Assembly: GCF_964355755.1 (NCBI RefSeq) | Contig: NC_092672.1 | Location: 14,258,501-14,318,500 of the forward strand | Source: Antedon mediterranea | Taxonomy: Eukaryota > Echinodermata > Crinoidea > Comatulida > Antedonidae | Direction of reading: 5' to 3' | DNA: 60,000 nt | The notes under the pieces: generated by a model | Database searches by the model: none | What the model was told of the DNA's origin: nothing | What the model saw: the letters and a program-made list of their open reading frames with translations, nothing else | Part shown: positions 11,908 through 24,200 of the stretch, one piece after another | How the letters are laid out: every line of letters starts with the position of its first letter | How positions within the stretch are numbered: the stretch's first letter is position 1 | Program-made: the position numbers and the translations under genes

Positions 11908-13205
11908 TTATAAAACAAATTTACAGATTAAATTATTATGCTTAAAAATAAATGTATGATATATGATGATAAATATTCCAAAGCTATATACAGTGCCACT
12001 GTCAGGTCGGTTGACAGAAAAGAATTCTGCAAGGCCTCTCAAAAAGTAAGGCAAACTCTCAACCTGCCCATATGCGAGGAAAGGATGAAAATAGTGAGTA
12101 TTTAAGTGAATTGGTTGGAGCAAAGACATGAGAAAATTATCGAAGTGCCTAGAGTTAACACTAAAATAGTCAAAGATGTTAAGAGAATAGCTACCATTGA
12201 GACACTTCGCAAGGAAAGAAGTAGAAATAAATTGAAGTTGGTCCTCAAAAGAGCAGAGACTGAGGAGTTTGAATTGTTGCACATAAGACAAGTTACCCAT
12301 GGGAGCCAGAAAACATGCACTAGACATTCTCCATTGGACCTGCTTCAAAGAGAACAGATGTCCTTTTTGATATGGCAACCACCCTGGTATACCATGTTCC
12401 ATAACCGGCCTAACAATGGCACGGTACAGCTTCGGAATGACAATAATCTCTGCATCTAACAATGTGTTTAATAAATCTGAGTACTTTGGAGGTTTTCGAT
12501 CTAGTATTATGAATATGATACCCCAATCAAGTTTAGATGTAAATGTCACACCCAAATATTTCATACTGTTAACATTATCAAGAACAGTGGAATCAATTAC
12601 GTAATCATTTGTGTTGTTAATATGGCGAGATAATATGCAGTTATCATTTAGATGTTTCACGAGCTGTCCGCTTAAAGTCTCTCCAAAATCTTTCCCACAG
12701 TTGAACAGTGATATAGGCCTGTAATTTTCAATTCACCTATTGAATACCCGATTTAAAAATGGGAACCACATTGGCCATCTTCCTGTCAGTGTGAATAACA
12801 CTTGAGTACAATGAGAGGTTGAACAATCTGGCTAAAGGTTTGCAGATATAAATAGCCGAGATTCCATTTATGTAGGTTTTGAGAATGTTTGCAATTTTAA
12901 ATAATTTTAATTTCTTTTTAGATAGTTTAATAATTTTGGTAGTTATCCACGGCTGCTTCACTATATGGTTGGCTTTACGCTTGTGCAGAACTTTATCAAT
13001 AGCGTCAAGAAACTTTATTTTAAATTTATCCCATGTTTCATTGACATCAGCTATAACATAAGTCGTCCCAATCAAGATTTAAAAAGGTAAAGACAAAATC
13101 AGTTACATTAATCTTTGAATATTGTATTGCTCTAGTGACAACATTCAGGTTCAAATTCAGTTTGATACCACCATGGTCACTACCAGCTAACCCCAGATGT
13201 GGTAT
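11908..13205 (-). mobile_element. Decayed LINE: endonuclease end, RT start and RT C-terminus
   Basis: Reading 13,205 to 11,908 on the minus strand, an SDH-type endonuclease end comes first (SDHGGIKLNLNLN, with breaks). Then come the linker PWITTKIIKLSKKKLKLFK and RT block 0/1 with LARLFNLSLYSSV and MANVVPIFKSG (12,737-13,075). After a large internal deletion comes YLGVTFTSKLDW, LYRAIVRPVMEHGIPGW and the post-RT region (11,908-12,660). The YADD catalytic block is missing. It is a CR1/L2/Jockey-type non-LTR remnant and not functional. Confidence 0.85.
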
Positions 13206-14345
13206 CACTGGTAAAAAATCAGACCTAAATTACAGACCAGTCAGCCCTACATCTATAATGCAAGACCATGGAGACGTTTGTTAAAAATGCCTTGATGAAT
13301 CACATGGAAGTTAATCACCTTTTTTCCACTCACCAACATGGCTTTAGATCAGGTCGTTCATGTACCACTTTTTATGATTGAAGTTTTAGAACAATGGACT
13401 AAATGGAATGGATTGAAACGTGGCAATGTTTTGATTGTATCTTTCTAGATTTAAAAAAAGTGTTTGACAGTGTACCACATGAAAGGCTGTTAAACAAATT
13501 ACAGGCATATGGCATTGGAGGAAATTAATTATAGATTATAGAATTTATTTCTGGACGGTCACAACAAGTGGTGTTAAATAGAGTTAATTCAGAAAGCCTG
13601 AGAGTTAGTCCCAGGGTGCAGCGTGCTTGGTCCAGCACTGTTTAATATATTTATTAAATAAATTAATTTGCATGGTCTGAGAAATGGCAACTTTCTTTCA
13701 ACTTAATGAAATGTAAAATTATGCATTTTGGAAGAAAGAATAGGAAAGTTGTTTATCATATGGTTACTGATCAAAGGAAAATTCCAATTCAAGTAGAATC
13801 AATAACAGATTTGGGAATCATACACAAAGTGTCCTTTTGATTACATGTTGCACAGAAGGCTTCTATGGCAAATAGAAAATTAGGAATGATAAAACGTACG
13901 TTTCGTTATCTGGATAACCACTCTTTCATGCAGCTGTATAAAACCATAATAAGGCCGTCAATCGAGTATTGCAGTCCTGTCTGGCAACATATATATCATA
14001 ATAAAGAGTCAGACAAGCTTAAAAAAGTGCAACAGAGAGCAACCCGTTTGGTGCCAGGAATTAGAAGAGATACCTATCGGGATAGATTGAAACAACTACA
14101 ATTACCTACTCTTTACTTCAGAAGAATGAGATCTGCTCTAATCCAGGTTTAAAAAATTTGCAGCCATATTGATAATATAGATGCCAGAAATCTGTTTACT
14201 TTATTAGAACAGTCTAGAACTAGAGGCCATAAATGGAAAATGATAAACATGTGCGAACTGAGTGCGTCAGACGGTCGAACCAATTTTCAGTTTAATAAAA
14301 CTATGTGGATTGTCAAAGAGGTAGTGGACATGTCGTTGGGGGTTC
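13206..14345 (+). mobile_element. Decayed LINE reverse transcriptase, second family
   Basis: Frameshifted RT motifs occur in order: SDLNYRPVS, then STHQHGFRSGRSCTT, then FLDLKKVFDSVPHERLLNKL near 13,442-13,500. VLGPALFNIFI and WSEKWQLSFNLMKCKIMHFG follow. A 95-codon open piece (13,865-14,152) carries LYKTIIRPSIEYCSPVWQ and LKKVQQRATRLV. The segment that should hold YADD is deleted and several stops interrupt it. It differs from the adjacent minus-strand LINE and abuts it head to head at about 13,205. Confidence 0.88.
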
Positions 14346-14926
14346 GCTGTAGTGGGGTTCGTTGTAAAAAGAGGGTTCGCCCGAACCAGGAAGAAACGCC
14401 TAGCTATGGGTTTCACCGTGAGTGTTATAGAAAGTTACAAATGCAAATTTCACATATTGTACACCTGTCCCTGAACTTCATCACTGGACTGTCAGAGGTA
14501 TCTAGCTGAGCATGATTATTATTATGAAACCAGCCATCTAATGTCATACAACATTTGGCTTCTTGTGCCAAATCTTTTTGTTTGCGTTTTCTTCCTTTCT
14601 CCTTACGAGGCATCTTGAGGAGAAGCGATGTCGAAAATAGCGCGCAAAAAGTTTGTTATGCGCACTCTGTAGTATTTGAAATGATCTATTTTTAGAAGTT
14701 GAACTAGTGATCATTATGTCACCTTCAATGCTCTTTGATCGGCTAACAATGACACTCAATTTCTATTTCTATTTTTGTTTTTGCTGTTCATGTAGCCTAT
14801 TCAGTGTGTGTACATACACACAAATATGTCACACGATTAAAATATTGAAACTCTAAAAAAAGGGCCCCTTTAAAATTTAGGGAGGCCCCGCACCCCGTGG
14901 ACCACCCCCTTGGATCCGCCCTTGGA
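14346..14926 (-). mobile_element. Probable DNA transposon fragment with GGATCC-type terminus
   Basis: The right edge reads, on the minus strand, CAAGGGCGGATCCAAGGG followed by a GC-rich stretch, resembling the 4.2 kb element's terminus. A small minus-strand frame (14,425-14,613) starts with the basic MPRKEKGRKRKQK but matches nothing I recognise. The other end is not located. Confidence 0.35.
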
Positions 14927-15807
14927 AATGATAAAATGTTACCTCCCACTAGTCTAGTTTGCTCGGAAATGACACTCCCATGTACGTATCATGCAGCAAT
15001 CAGCAAAAATAATCATACTTTTTCTGCCACTAAACATAGTGACAAAACATTTTTTGCGTATGTTATGCTTGCTGATGCATGTTCTGTGTGGGAACCATCC
15101 ATTGTTTGATCGTTTTTCACACAGAGTCATCAGTGTTTTGTTTTTCATCACATGCATAGTCATTATTTTATTTTTATAAAAATGACATGCCGTTAAATTT
15201 GGACGGCGGGCGGGGACTGAAGTCTGTTTAGCCCCACCTGCCTAAATCCACGCACTGCAACATGTACTGTTGTCTTTGAACATGCACCATATAAAACTGT
15301 AACTCTAGCCATAATCTTTTCCTAGAGCTTATTGCTAAACCTTTTACTTAATATTTTATTTATATTGATATTTGACCTCTCCTGAATTATAATATTTGGT
15401 TTTTATACTAATTTTATATGTAGGCATATTTGTATATTGAATTAAACCTAAACATTTAAGTAGTAACACCAGAAAGATAGTGAATTCATCTTTCTCTTAA
15501 ACATGCCATAATACTGAGTAATGATATGCTTATTTTTACATTCGCAGTCTAGGAACATGTTGAACTTTAGCATTTAAGAATGAACTATGTGGAATGGAAA
15601 AAACATTTTAGACACTGTATTTCCATTAATCTTTCAATAATAATTATCTTTCCACATTTTCTATGAATTTGCATTGATATATATTAAAATATTAATACAC
15701 TAACAATAAATAATGATATCATTAATTAAAGTTTCATATTTTCCAGAAATCATTCTAAAATATATATGTTGATGAATGTTTTTCTTGATATTAGGTTTAA
15801 ATGTAGT
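14927..15807. other. Intergenic stretch with a possible transposon terminus
   Basis: Near 15,205-15,260 the minus strand reads GCAGTGCGTGGATTTAGGC, similar in style to CAGTGGCG-type transposon ends. Nothing else is recognisable. Confidence 0.35.
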
Positions 15808-15905
15808 GGAGCTTCCTATAGCTTGGTGGTTTAAACATTCTTGCCTTCCAATCACAAGGTCAGTGCTCCAATCCTGACCTAGTGCCAGAGTTGTAACTAA
15901 CTCCA
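15808..15905 (+). repeat. Possible tRNA-derived SINE head
   Basis: TAGCTTGGTGGTTTAAAC resembles a Pol III A box and GTGCTCCAATCCTGACC a degraded B box about 45 bases later. GCCTTCCAATCACAAGGTC sits where an anticodon arm would be. Too degraded to be a functional tRNA. Confidence 0.4.
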
Positions 15906-16517
15906 CTACCTAATCCTCAAACGAAACTTTGTTTTAAAAGCATGATAAATTATAAAATAGTTTATCCATCCTGTAATTGGCGAGTTGCTGGCTGTTGAAT
16001 GCGTATGAAATATAAAAAAAAACAATAATTGATGCTTTTTCGTCTTGGTTTAAGTTTTTCTGTTAACCTTCCTGTAAGTGGCGGATTTGTTTCTGCTGTT
16101 GTTTTGGTTTTAATTTTTTTAAATAAATATTTAGTAATAAATATGTTTGTATTCTGTAGAAAAATATTTGTTTACTCTGCATTGTTTACTCTCCATTGTT
16201 TTGTAGAGATTTGCACGTTGTGAAAATGCGGTATAGGTCAATCAGCTATCAATAATGTAGAGGGCAGCAAATACGATGGCCAATACATTATTGCCACATA
16301 AACATGAATAAGCATAAAAGCTTATCAACATTTTTAAAATAGTATATATATTTAAAAGTAAGAATAACTAAATATATAAGTGGGAGTTTGACAATCCTAA
16401 TCAAAATGTTTTATAAAGTTTGAACATGGAGGTGAATGTTTAGAGCCTATTGTAATTTAATCATTCTTTTTCTAGTCCATGAAAATTAAAAAGTTAACAG
16501 AAACCTTTGAAACAATC
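15906..16517. other. Intergenic stretch, nothing recognised
   Basis: AT-rich sequence without supported genes or repeat ends. Confidence 0.4.
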
Positions 16518-16667
16518 TAAGCTCTGTCTACACTATCAAACTAGTTGAAAATGTATGTGATGTGAGTGATATGCTCAAATATGGTAGTGATGTGACATCA
16601 TCATGTCCATAAATGGGCACATCACACTTTTTTGCCACACAAAGTTTGATAGTGTAGACAGGGCTTA
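16518..16667. mobile_element. 150-bp MITE with 25-bp terminal inverted repeats
   Basis: Starts TAAGCTCTGTCTACACTATC and ends with the inverse of TAAGCCCTGTCTACACTATC, a single mismatch. The interior carries the self-complementary GATGTGACATCATC. Related partial copies lie at 49.67-49.87 kb. Confidence 0.85.
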
Positions 16668-17316
16668 AAGTCTAAAATTTGAATTCTGAGGAAGTTAGAT
16701 TGCACACAAGTTTGTACATCAAAACCATGGATAATACTGCACAGTAATATTAAATAGCCCTGGGCCTATAATAACATGGTTCTTATTTATTCAAAGATTT
16801 AATAAATATTATGACTAATATTATATATACATTTTAATTGTATTTTCAATTTTAATTTGAAAACTGGTAGGAATATATTTTTTTTAAACTGGCAACTAAA
16901 TCGGTAGGCTACTGCAGGGGCGTGTGCAGGATTTATTTTACGGAGGGCTCAAAACATAAATATTGAGTATTTTTTAAGCGTTTGACAGAAAATCATTAAA
17001 ATTGCATAACACCTTAAATTTCCCACTATGCAAATAATTGTTCATCCTTGCAAGTAGGAGGGCAGTAGACATGTACTGGTTTATTACATTCATGGTGCTA
17101 AATTTGTATGCCTTATTTAATTCTTTTTTTTTCAATTGTTAGTAGATAAACTGTATGCTTATTATGTTTATTTAGGGATTTTATGAGACAAGTATTTTTA
17201 CTTCTAATTGGATTCCTAATAAAAGTAGTACTATTTCCTTATATACGATTTTATTTACATTTTCTGTTTCGATGTTGATGACTTTCTTTTTCGAATAAAT
17301 GTTGAATTGATTGATT
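16668..17316. other. Intergenic stretch with element ends
   Basis: CAGGGGCGTGTGCAGG at about 16,915 looks like a transposon terminus. At 17,285-17,316 AATAAATG followed by (ATTG)n resembles the 3' tail of a plus-strand LINE. No coding sequence is recognised. Confidence 0.35.
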
Positions 17317-17743
17317 GAATTCAACTAGGGATTCTAAACTAACTGAGGCAATTGGTGGGGGATAGGAGATGCAGAGTGAATTCAACTAGGGATTCTAAAC
17401 TAAATGAGGCAATTGTTGGGGGATAGGAGATGCAGAGTGAATTCAACTAGGGATTCTAAACTAACTGAGGCAATTGTTGGGGGATAGGAGATGCAGAGTG
17501 AATTCAACTAGGGATTCTAAACTAAGTGAGGCAATTGTTGGGGGATAGGAGATGCAGAGTGAATTCAACTAGGGATTCTAAACTAACTGAGGCAATTGTT
17601 GGGGGATAGGAGATGCAGAGTGAATTCAACTAGGGATTCTAAACTAACTGAGGCAATTGGTGGGGGATAGGAGATGCAGAGTGAATTCAACTAGAGATTC
17701 TAAACTAACTGAGGCAATTGGTGGGGGATAGGAGATGCAGAGT
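17317..17743. repeat. Minisatellite, 61-bp unit x 7
   Basis: Units begin GAATTCAACTAGGGATTC and end GATAGGAGATGCAGAGT, spaced exactly 61 bp from 17,317. Only a few substitutions separate them, so the array is young or homogenised. It starts directly after the ATTG-type tail. Confidence 0.96.
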
Positions 17744-18284
17744 ATATTAATGGTTATTAATTTAACAATGTTTATGGTTTTTTTAGCTTATCGGAAAATT
17801 GTTGACATCAGAATGATAAATAGAGGTTAAAAAAGAAAATTAATGAATTCCATAATTTGAAAGCTTTATATCTAATATTATGTTGTATAATTAGTTGGTT
17901 TTATTTGTAAGGTATAAAAATACTTGAAGCAATTCGTGTGATTACATTTGGAAGTATGTACAGTATTACAAAAAAAGCTTGAGGATTAAGTTTGGAAAAG
18001 ATGCAAGAAGAATGAGCATGAGACAGAGTGCCAAATAAATCATAATAGCCTTTTTCTCACCATTCCTTTAGGCAGTTATATTCAAGAGAACTGAATAGGT
18101 ATTTAGATACTCTGACTGGGCATGCTTAAACCCCAAAGCATGTCGAGAGAATAGTCTCTTGAGATGTGTATACACATAGTCTGTTCAACAAACAATTTAT
18201 TTGTTTGGCTGTCAACGTAGGCATTTATCATTGAATAATGTGTTTATCCTGGTGTGTATTGATGAAGAATTGTTTGATTAGTGG
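17744..18284. other. Intergenic stretch, nothing recognised
   Basis: AT-rich spacer; no supported gene. Confidence 0.4.
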
Positions 18285-19025
18285 GTATGTCACGATAAAT
18301 ATGGTCCGGGGCCAAAATCGGTCCGGCCGGACCAGTTTTGGCTCTAAAGTTGTGGCCAAAAGCAGTCCGCCACTGCCAAAATCGGTCTGGGCTTTTCTTC
18401 TGTCGATTTTAATTGAATTACTAGGCCTATGATGCTGTTTTAAGTTGTTTATGGCTAGAAAAATATCCCATGATATATATTAGTAAGTTATCTTGTCGGA
18501 TAAATACTATAAATAAATGTATTTTATCTAAAAACATGACTTAGGTGTTCACTCATATATTTATGATTTGTCTTTTTTTTCCCTCGGCCTATATTGAATA
18601 GTTGTTTTATAATAATTGTATTGAATTTATATATTGATTGATTAACCATAAATAATTAATAAATTAAATTGTTTTTAACATCATGGGGAAATGAATATGT
18701 TAGAAAAGAAAAATGGAAAACAGGCAGAGATACATTGTATACAAAAAGCAATTAGTACTGATGAGTTACTACTAATAATGATAATAAGAAAACAGGCTTA
18801 ATTTATAATATTAAAATAACAAATAAAACCCCGTAGTTTTCAATATAATGACTAATCATGGCCTTTTTTTTAATGATATATACATTATGACTCATTTTGC
18901 GCACCATATATTTGTAAGACCGGACCATATTTGGCGGCCAAAATTGGTCCGGCCGGACAGGTTTTGGCAGCCATAAATGGTCCCCCGGACTGATTTTGGC
19001 CCGGACTGATTTTGGTGTGACAGGT
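18285..19025. mobile_element. DNA element with GC-rich palindromic ends
   Basis: The ends TATGTCAC and GTGACAGGTAC are approximately inverted. Both subterminal regions hold several copies of GGCCAAAATCGGTCCGG-type motifs. The perfect 14-bp palindrome GGTCCGGCCGGACC is at 18,320-18,333 and a 13-of-14 copy at 18,947-18,960. The ~550-bp interior is very AT-rich and non-coding. The design suits a non-autonomous transposon with multiple transposase-binding repeats. Confidence 0.65.
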
Positions 19026-21204
19026 ACGTTTGTCGGCGGCTGTACGACAAAAGATCTGGGAAATTATAAATTATCTAAATCAACTACAGAAGGAAAACTG
19101 AATCCCCAATCATAATCCCTATCCTCAAAACAATTATGTATTTAATACACAATAGGCCCTGCTTCGTATAAAATAGAGCATTTCATACTATATCTTAGGT
19201 TACACTAAATGTTTACTAGGCCTACTAAGGGGTGCAGTCAGCAGTGAAATCAAGGGGCTTCAGCCGATAATTGAGTTTTTTGCAAGCGAAGCGAGCAACA
19301 ATGGGTTTTGGCGTTCCAAGGCAATTAGATCATTTGAATCAGTTTACGCGCATACAAATATGACAACATTAAAAAAAAATCAACTCTCATTTTCATTACA
19401 GAACTTTTTTTATTCCTGCGAAATTATATTTGCTGCCCATAGCAATGTTTGCAGCAGCAGTACGGCACTTACCATCTATACATTGTTTGTTTAAATTTTA
19501 TTGATAAAATTGTGATTGACAATTCGTTTTTTTTCCCTCAATCCTCGGAACGATAGTAATGTGGTAACATTTTGATCAATCACATTGTTATATTTACACA
19601 TATTGCATTAAGTATCCTGTGATTAAACTTTCCAAAATATGTAAAGGGCAAGAAAGCATACATTATAGTTTACTGTAGTGGAAATGCAAAATTATTTTAT
19701 TTATATTTTTCTTAATTAAAAAAAACAAACAATTGTGTATATTGTAATAGTCATAAAAGGAAAATATGTATAATATTTCAACCAAATCTTTTTATTGAAG
19801 CTCCTGCTAATGGTGCATTTCCTTAATGTTTAATTAATCTTTTTTCCTTGAAGACGGCAGCCATTTATTCGAAGACTGTATTGGATGGCCGTAACATATC
19901 TTCATGCAAAGAACTCGTATGTTAAGGCAAGCTCAATATAAACTGCAAAACCATGTTTTGTGATCCTTTTCATTTCAAAACTGTTTTTTTATAGTAACAT
20001 ACTGTATTTTTTTCATTTTTATTACCTTGTTATTTTCAGTAGAAAAAGTAGTTTTTCACCTGAAAAAGTTAACCTCACTTTTTTTTTCATCCTTTTTATT
20101 TTGCATTTTTCTTCTACCACATGAATAGAAACATGTATATTATCTTTGATGTTCTCTGTTATCAAATTATAATGCTGTTATTATTATTATTATTACAGTT
20201 ATTAATAGTCATGTATTTTGTTGGTTTATTTCTGAAACAAAATAAATTATTGTATGTATGTCATTCTTTTCTGTACAAATTGTATACATCAGTTTAATAA
20301 TATTTTTACAGTACAATCAATCAATTTCACATGCTTTCTTAAAAATTTTTATCTTTCGATGTCATTTGTTAGTGGTATAAAAACATGAACCTTATTTAAT
20401 ATGCCTTTGAATTTACAGTAAGACCACAGCTTTATTGTCTTCAATCAATCTATAAGCATAATTTCTATAGAAAAAAAAATTACTTTATCTATTGAAATAA
20501 CTGTACAATTCTAAAATATTGCATTTATTTTGATCAACAGTAATTCAGTCACATCATATCTATAAATAAATTATGTTGTTATTATTTGTAGAAATTGTAC
20601 AACAAATTGTGGGTCTTTTTTAAAAATAATTATATTATGTAGAAAACAAGATGGCAAATAGCAGGCAATCTATTGATAATTGCTCATCAATGTGCAATTA
20701 ATTATATTTTTTGAATGCTACTATTGTTGGTATTGCTTGTTATTGCAGGTAGTATGGTATGGCCTGTATAAACTGTTTAATATACAACTGCAATATAAAC
20801 AATTTTATTTTATTTTTTTAACTTCTTTTAATTTATACAAATTGCCTATTTTTTTGTAGTTAACCATGGCAGTAGACCTCCATGAAGTGTTAGTCAATTT
20901 AAAAATCATTTCAATGTCGACATAATATCAACTAGAAATTTCATACATTTTTGAACATTTTAATATTAATTTTTTAATTGATAAAAAATATATTTTGACT
21001 ATTGCTGAAGATGCCTGTCGCTTTATCTGCCATTATAAAGCTTTCACAGTTAAAATCTCATCAATTTGAATATTAATCACTGTATATCCACCAATGGCTG
21101 ACTAGCACACAAATTCCATCCATAAAATTAATATTCACATCATTGTGAATTCCATCCCTTTCAATAATTTGGTACATCGCTGTGAAATTTTCTTTCTTCT
21201 GTAG
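19026..21204. other. Stretch upstream of the M13 peptidase gene
   Basis: Should contain or lie beside the 5' untranslated exon(s) and promoter of the peptidase gene, because a strong acceptor (ttctttcttctgtag) ends exactly at the ATG at 21,205. I cannot point to the upstream exon. A phrase GCAAGCGAAGCGAGC (19,283) and a (TTA)n microsatellite near 20,180 are present. Confidence 0.4.
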
Positions 21205-24200
21205 ATGAGTAAGTACAAACGCACAGACTTTGAGAATGATGAGTTGTCAAACAACATGAACCAAGAGAACATGTCTGAAGGAACAGAGGAGATGAAAGAG
21301 GAGATTGGATTCCGTAATTTAAGCACAACCACTAAGCTAAAATCAAAACTCTGGACCAAGAAAGCATTAATATTAGGTTTAATTGGCATCTCTATTGTGC
21401 TTCTCTTCTGTGTGATTGGACTTGCAGTTCAACTTAGAAAAACAAAAACTAGTAAGTTGATTTTATTTATATGATTCTATTAACTGGCAGTTCTCTTTTG
21501 CAAGCTTACAACTTTGAATAATGTTAGTATATTGCAAATAATAGATACAGTAGTGATTAATAAGAGTGGATATAGAGAAAAAAAAAGTTGTCTAAGACAT
21601 TTTTTTTTCTAGACGCCCACAGATAGCATCTGAGACCTTTTGGCCGGTCAATTCTTGTCGTATAATTATCTGAATGTAGTGGATTTGAAAGCCTGTTTTC
21701 CTGTTGATCTAACATTATGGCAAGTTACGTTGAATTTTCAAATTGTTAAAGTTGAAAATAAATAACGGTAACGATGATGCCGGGCCACTAATATTTATAC
21801 ATTTTTATACGATTGTTAATAGTTCTTCTTCTTCTCTCGAGCATTGCTAGGACATGCGGACGTGAAGTGTTGCAAAACCAAGAAAATTGAAAAAGTTATG
21901 GGTTTTGATGTTTCAACCCAGCCTAGGACATGTTTTCGCTGATATCTCAATCTAGGCTTACACTATAAAGACAAACATTAATTAAATTGTTTTTATATTA
22001 TAATTTAGTTTGACTTGCACTTGTTATTTGGAAATATCAGACTTTAAAAGTGTACGAAAAAGGTGAAAAACATAGCCGAATTGTTAAAATGTAAGATTTT
22101 TCAGCGCGTACATTATTTCACAAACTATGATGACAAAAATTTGTGAACCATTTGATTGGTCAGTTTTAACGATCGTAACTTCAATGATTGAAGATTTTTG
22201 ACGATTTTTAATGTTGATTTTTATACTTTTATACCACAGTTAAAATGTTTTTTTTTTTTATTATTTTGCCATTTTATTATGAATTTTAAACTCTTTCTTA
22301 AACTAAATATCCAATGCATGTCCCAAAGTAATTATTAATAAGGTATGAAGCATTACACAAAATGAACAAACAGTCTATAAATAATGATCATTACAGTTCA
22401 ATTTGATGATATAAAAACAATTTGTGCAGTTGAACAACCGCAAGGGATGAGTTTGCACGTTTAATAGGTTATTTGAAAATAACTAGGTCATTTGATTCTA
22501 ATGAAACGTGTTCTGTAATGTCTGATTTCCACTTTCTTATGAGACCACAGTCTATCATTAAAATGATGTGAGATTAATGCTGTGTTGATCTTCACAAATC
22601 TCATGAGCTGATGATCAACTCACAGGTCATGCATGAGGTCCGTGAAGAACTTCTCAAGATTTGTGGGTGTACCCATGTCATGCAAGTTTTAATTAAATTT
22701 GCGCTTGATGCATGTGAACATCAATGTCAATTTAAATTTAGTTTATTTAAATCATTGTTTCCATAAAATGTTGAAATATTCACCGAATCCATATATATAG
22801 CATTTAATAAAAAAAATTTTCTATTTCTAAATCTTTTTCCAGATAAACATTGACTAGAATGTCTGGTTGAGGTTCCATACTTGATGAATTCATTTTATAG
22901 GATATGTTTATATTGTCCCTTTGAAAAAAAAATATTTAGAAAAAAAGAGGGTCATTTTGAAGTATCATAATAGTTATTAACTTTCACCAAAAATTATTTG
23001 GAAAAAAAATGATTTAACTGAAATACAAACGTTTTTTTGTTCAAAAAATAACTTTGACTTCCAGTCAAAGTTTTTGATCAAAACAGCTTGTTTGGCTACT
23101 CTGTATACAAAATCATAAAACTTCCTCGCGATCTCTAAATTATAGTTCTCCCTTATAATGTCTGTATCTGGATAACTAACATTACACTTTTATTTTGATA
23201 TTCCAAATGTATGGCAACATGCAGTAATTTTGTATGAGATTTCTATTAATGATTGATGCTTGTTTGATTGCATGTAGGGTATTGCTTGAGTCCAGCATGT
23301 ATTAGTGTTGCCAGCAGTGTCCTTAGTTCAATGGATCAATCTGTTGATCCCTGTCAGGATTTCTACACTTATTCTTGTGGAGGTTGGATTAAATCACATC
23401 CAATTCCTGATGGTTCAACAAGGTGGGGAACATTTGGTCACATTTGGGAGGAAAATCAACTGGTTTTAAAAAATGCTCTCGGTAAGTTAAAAAAAAAATT
23501 GTTTTTAATCAATGCCATAATAATGATTATAATTTATTTGTAACCTACACTTTTGAAACAGTTGGCACACTTCTTGAATGAAGGTGCGTCCAGAGTAAAT
23601 AAAAGGAAAGCAAAATTTAAAATGATAATATTCCAAGGAAACTTAAACTAAATTATGTACAAAATATAAAAGTAACAAAAGCAATACATAATTTAAAAAC
23701 AAAGATCTAAGCATTTCCAATTTTGCTCTTCCTTTCTTCTTCTCTTTCCTAAATTATATTTATGAATTTTTGTTATTATTGACTTTTTATATTTATATTT
23801 GAAAATTATTGCTTATTTGAATAAATCATATTATAATAAGTGCAAAATTAATAATTGTTTGCATTTATTTCATAATTTTTGGATAACTTTTCTCCATGCT
23901 TTAACAAACCAAGAGTCTATTTCATTATTGCATGACTGACTATCACTTTTTTCATTTTCAATTTTATTTTTTAGCTTTATCTTCCATGTAATAAAATCTC
24001 TCAACAGAAATGTTATGAATGAGTTTTAATTTCATAGAGTACTTCCACCTTGTATTTAAATAGAGGCAGAACCAGAAGTAACTCCAGGCCCAAACAATGC
24101 TCGCGAGAAAGCGCGTCAGTTGTACCAATCTTGTATGGATGAAAATAAAATTATAGAATCACTAGGAGGTACACCACTGAAAGACGTTCTTGACAGTGTA

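Noticed and set aside
12106-12604. Plus-strand open frames across 12.1-12.6 kb
   Set aside because: They are antisense shadows of the minus-strand LINE reverse transcriptase.
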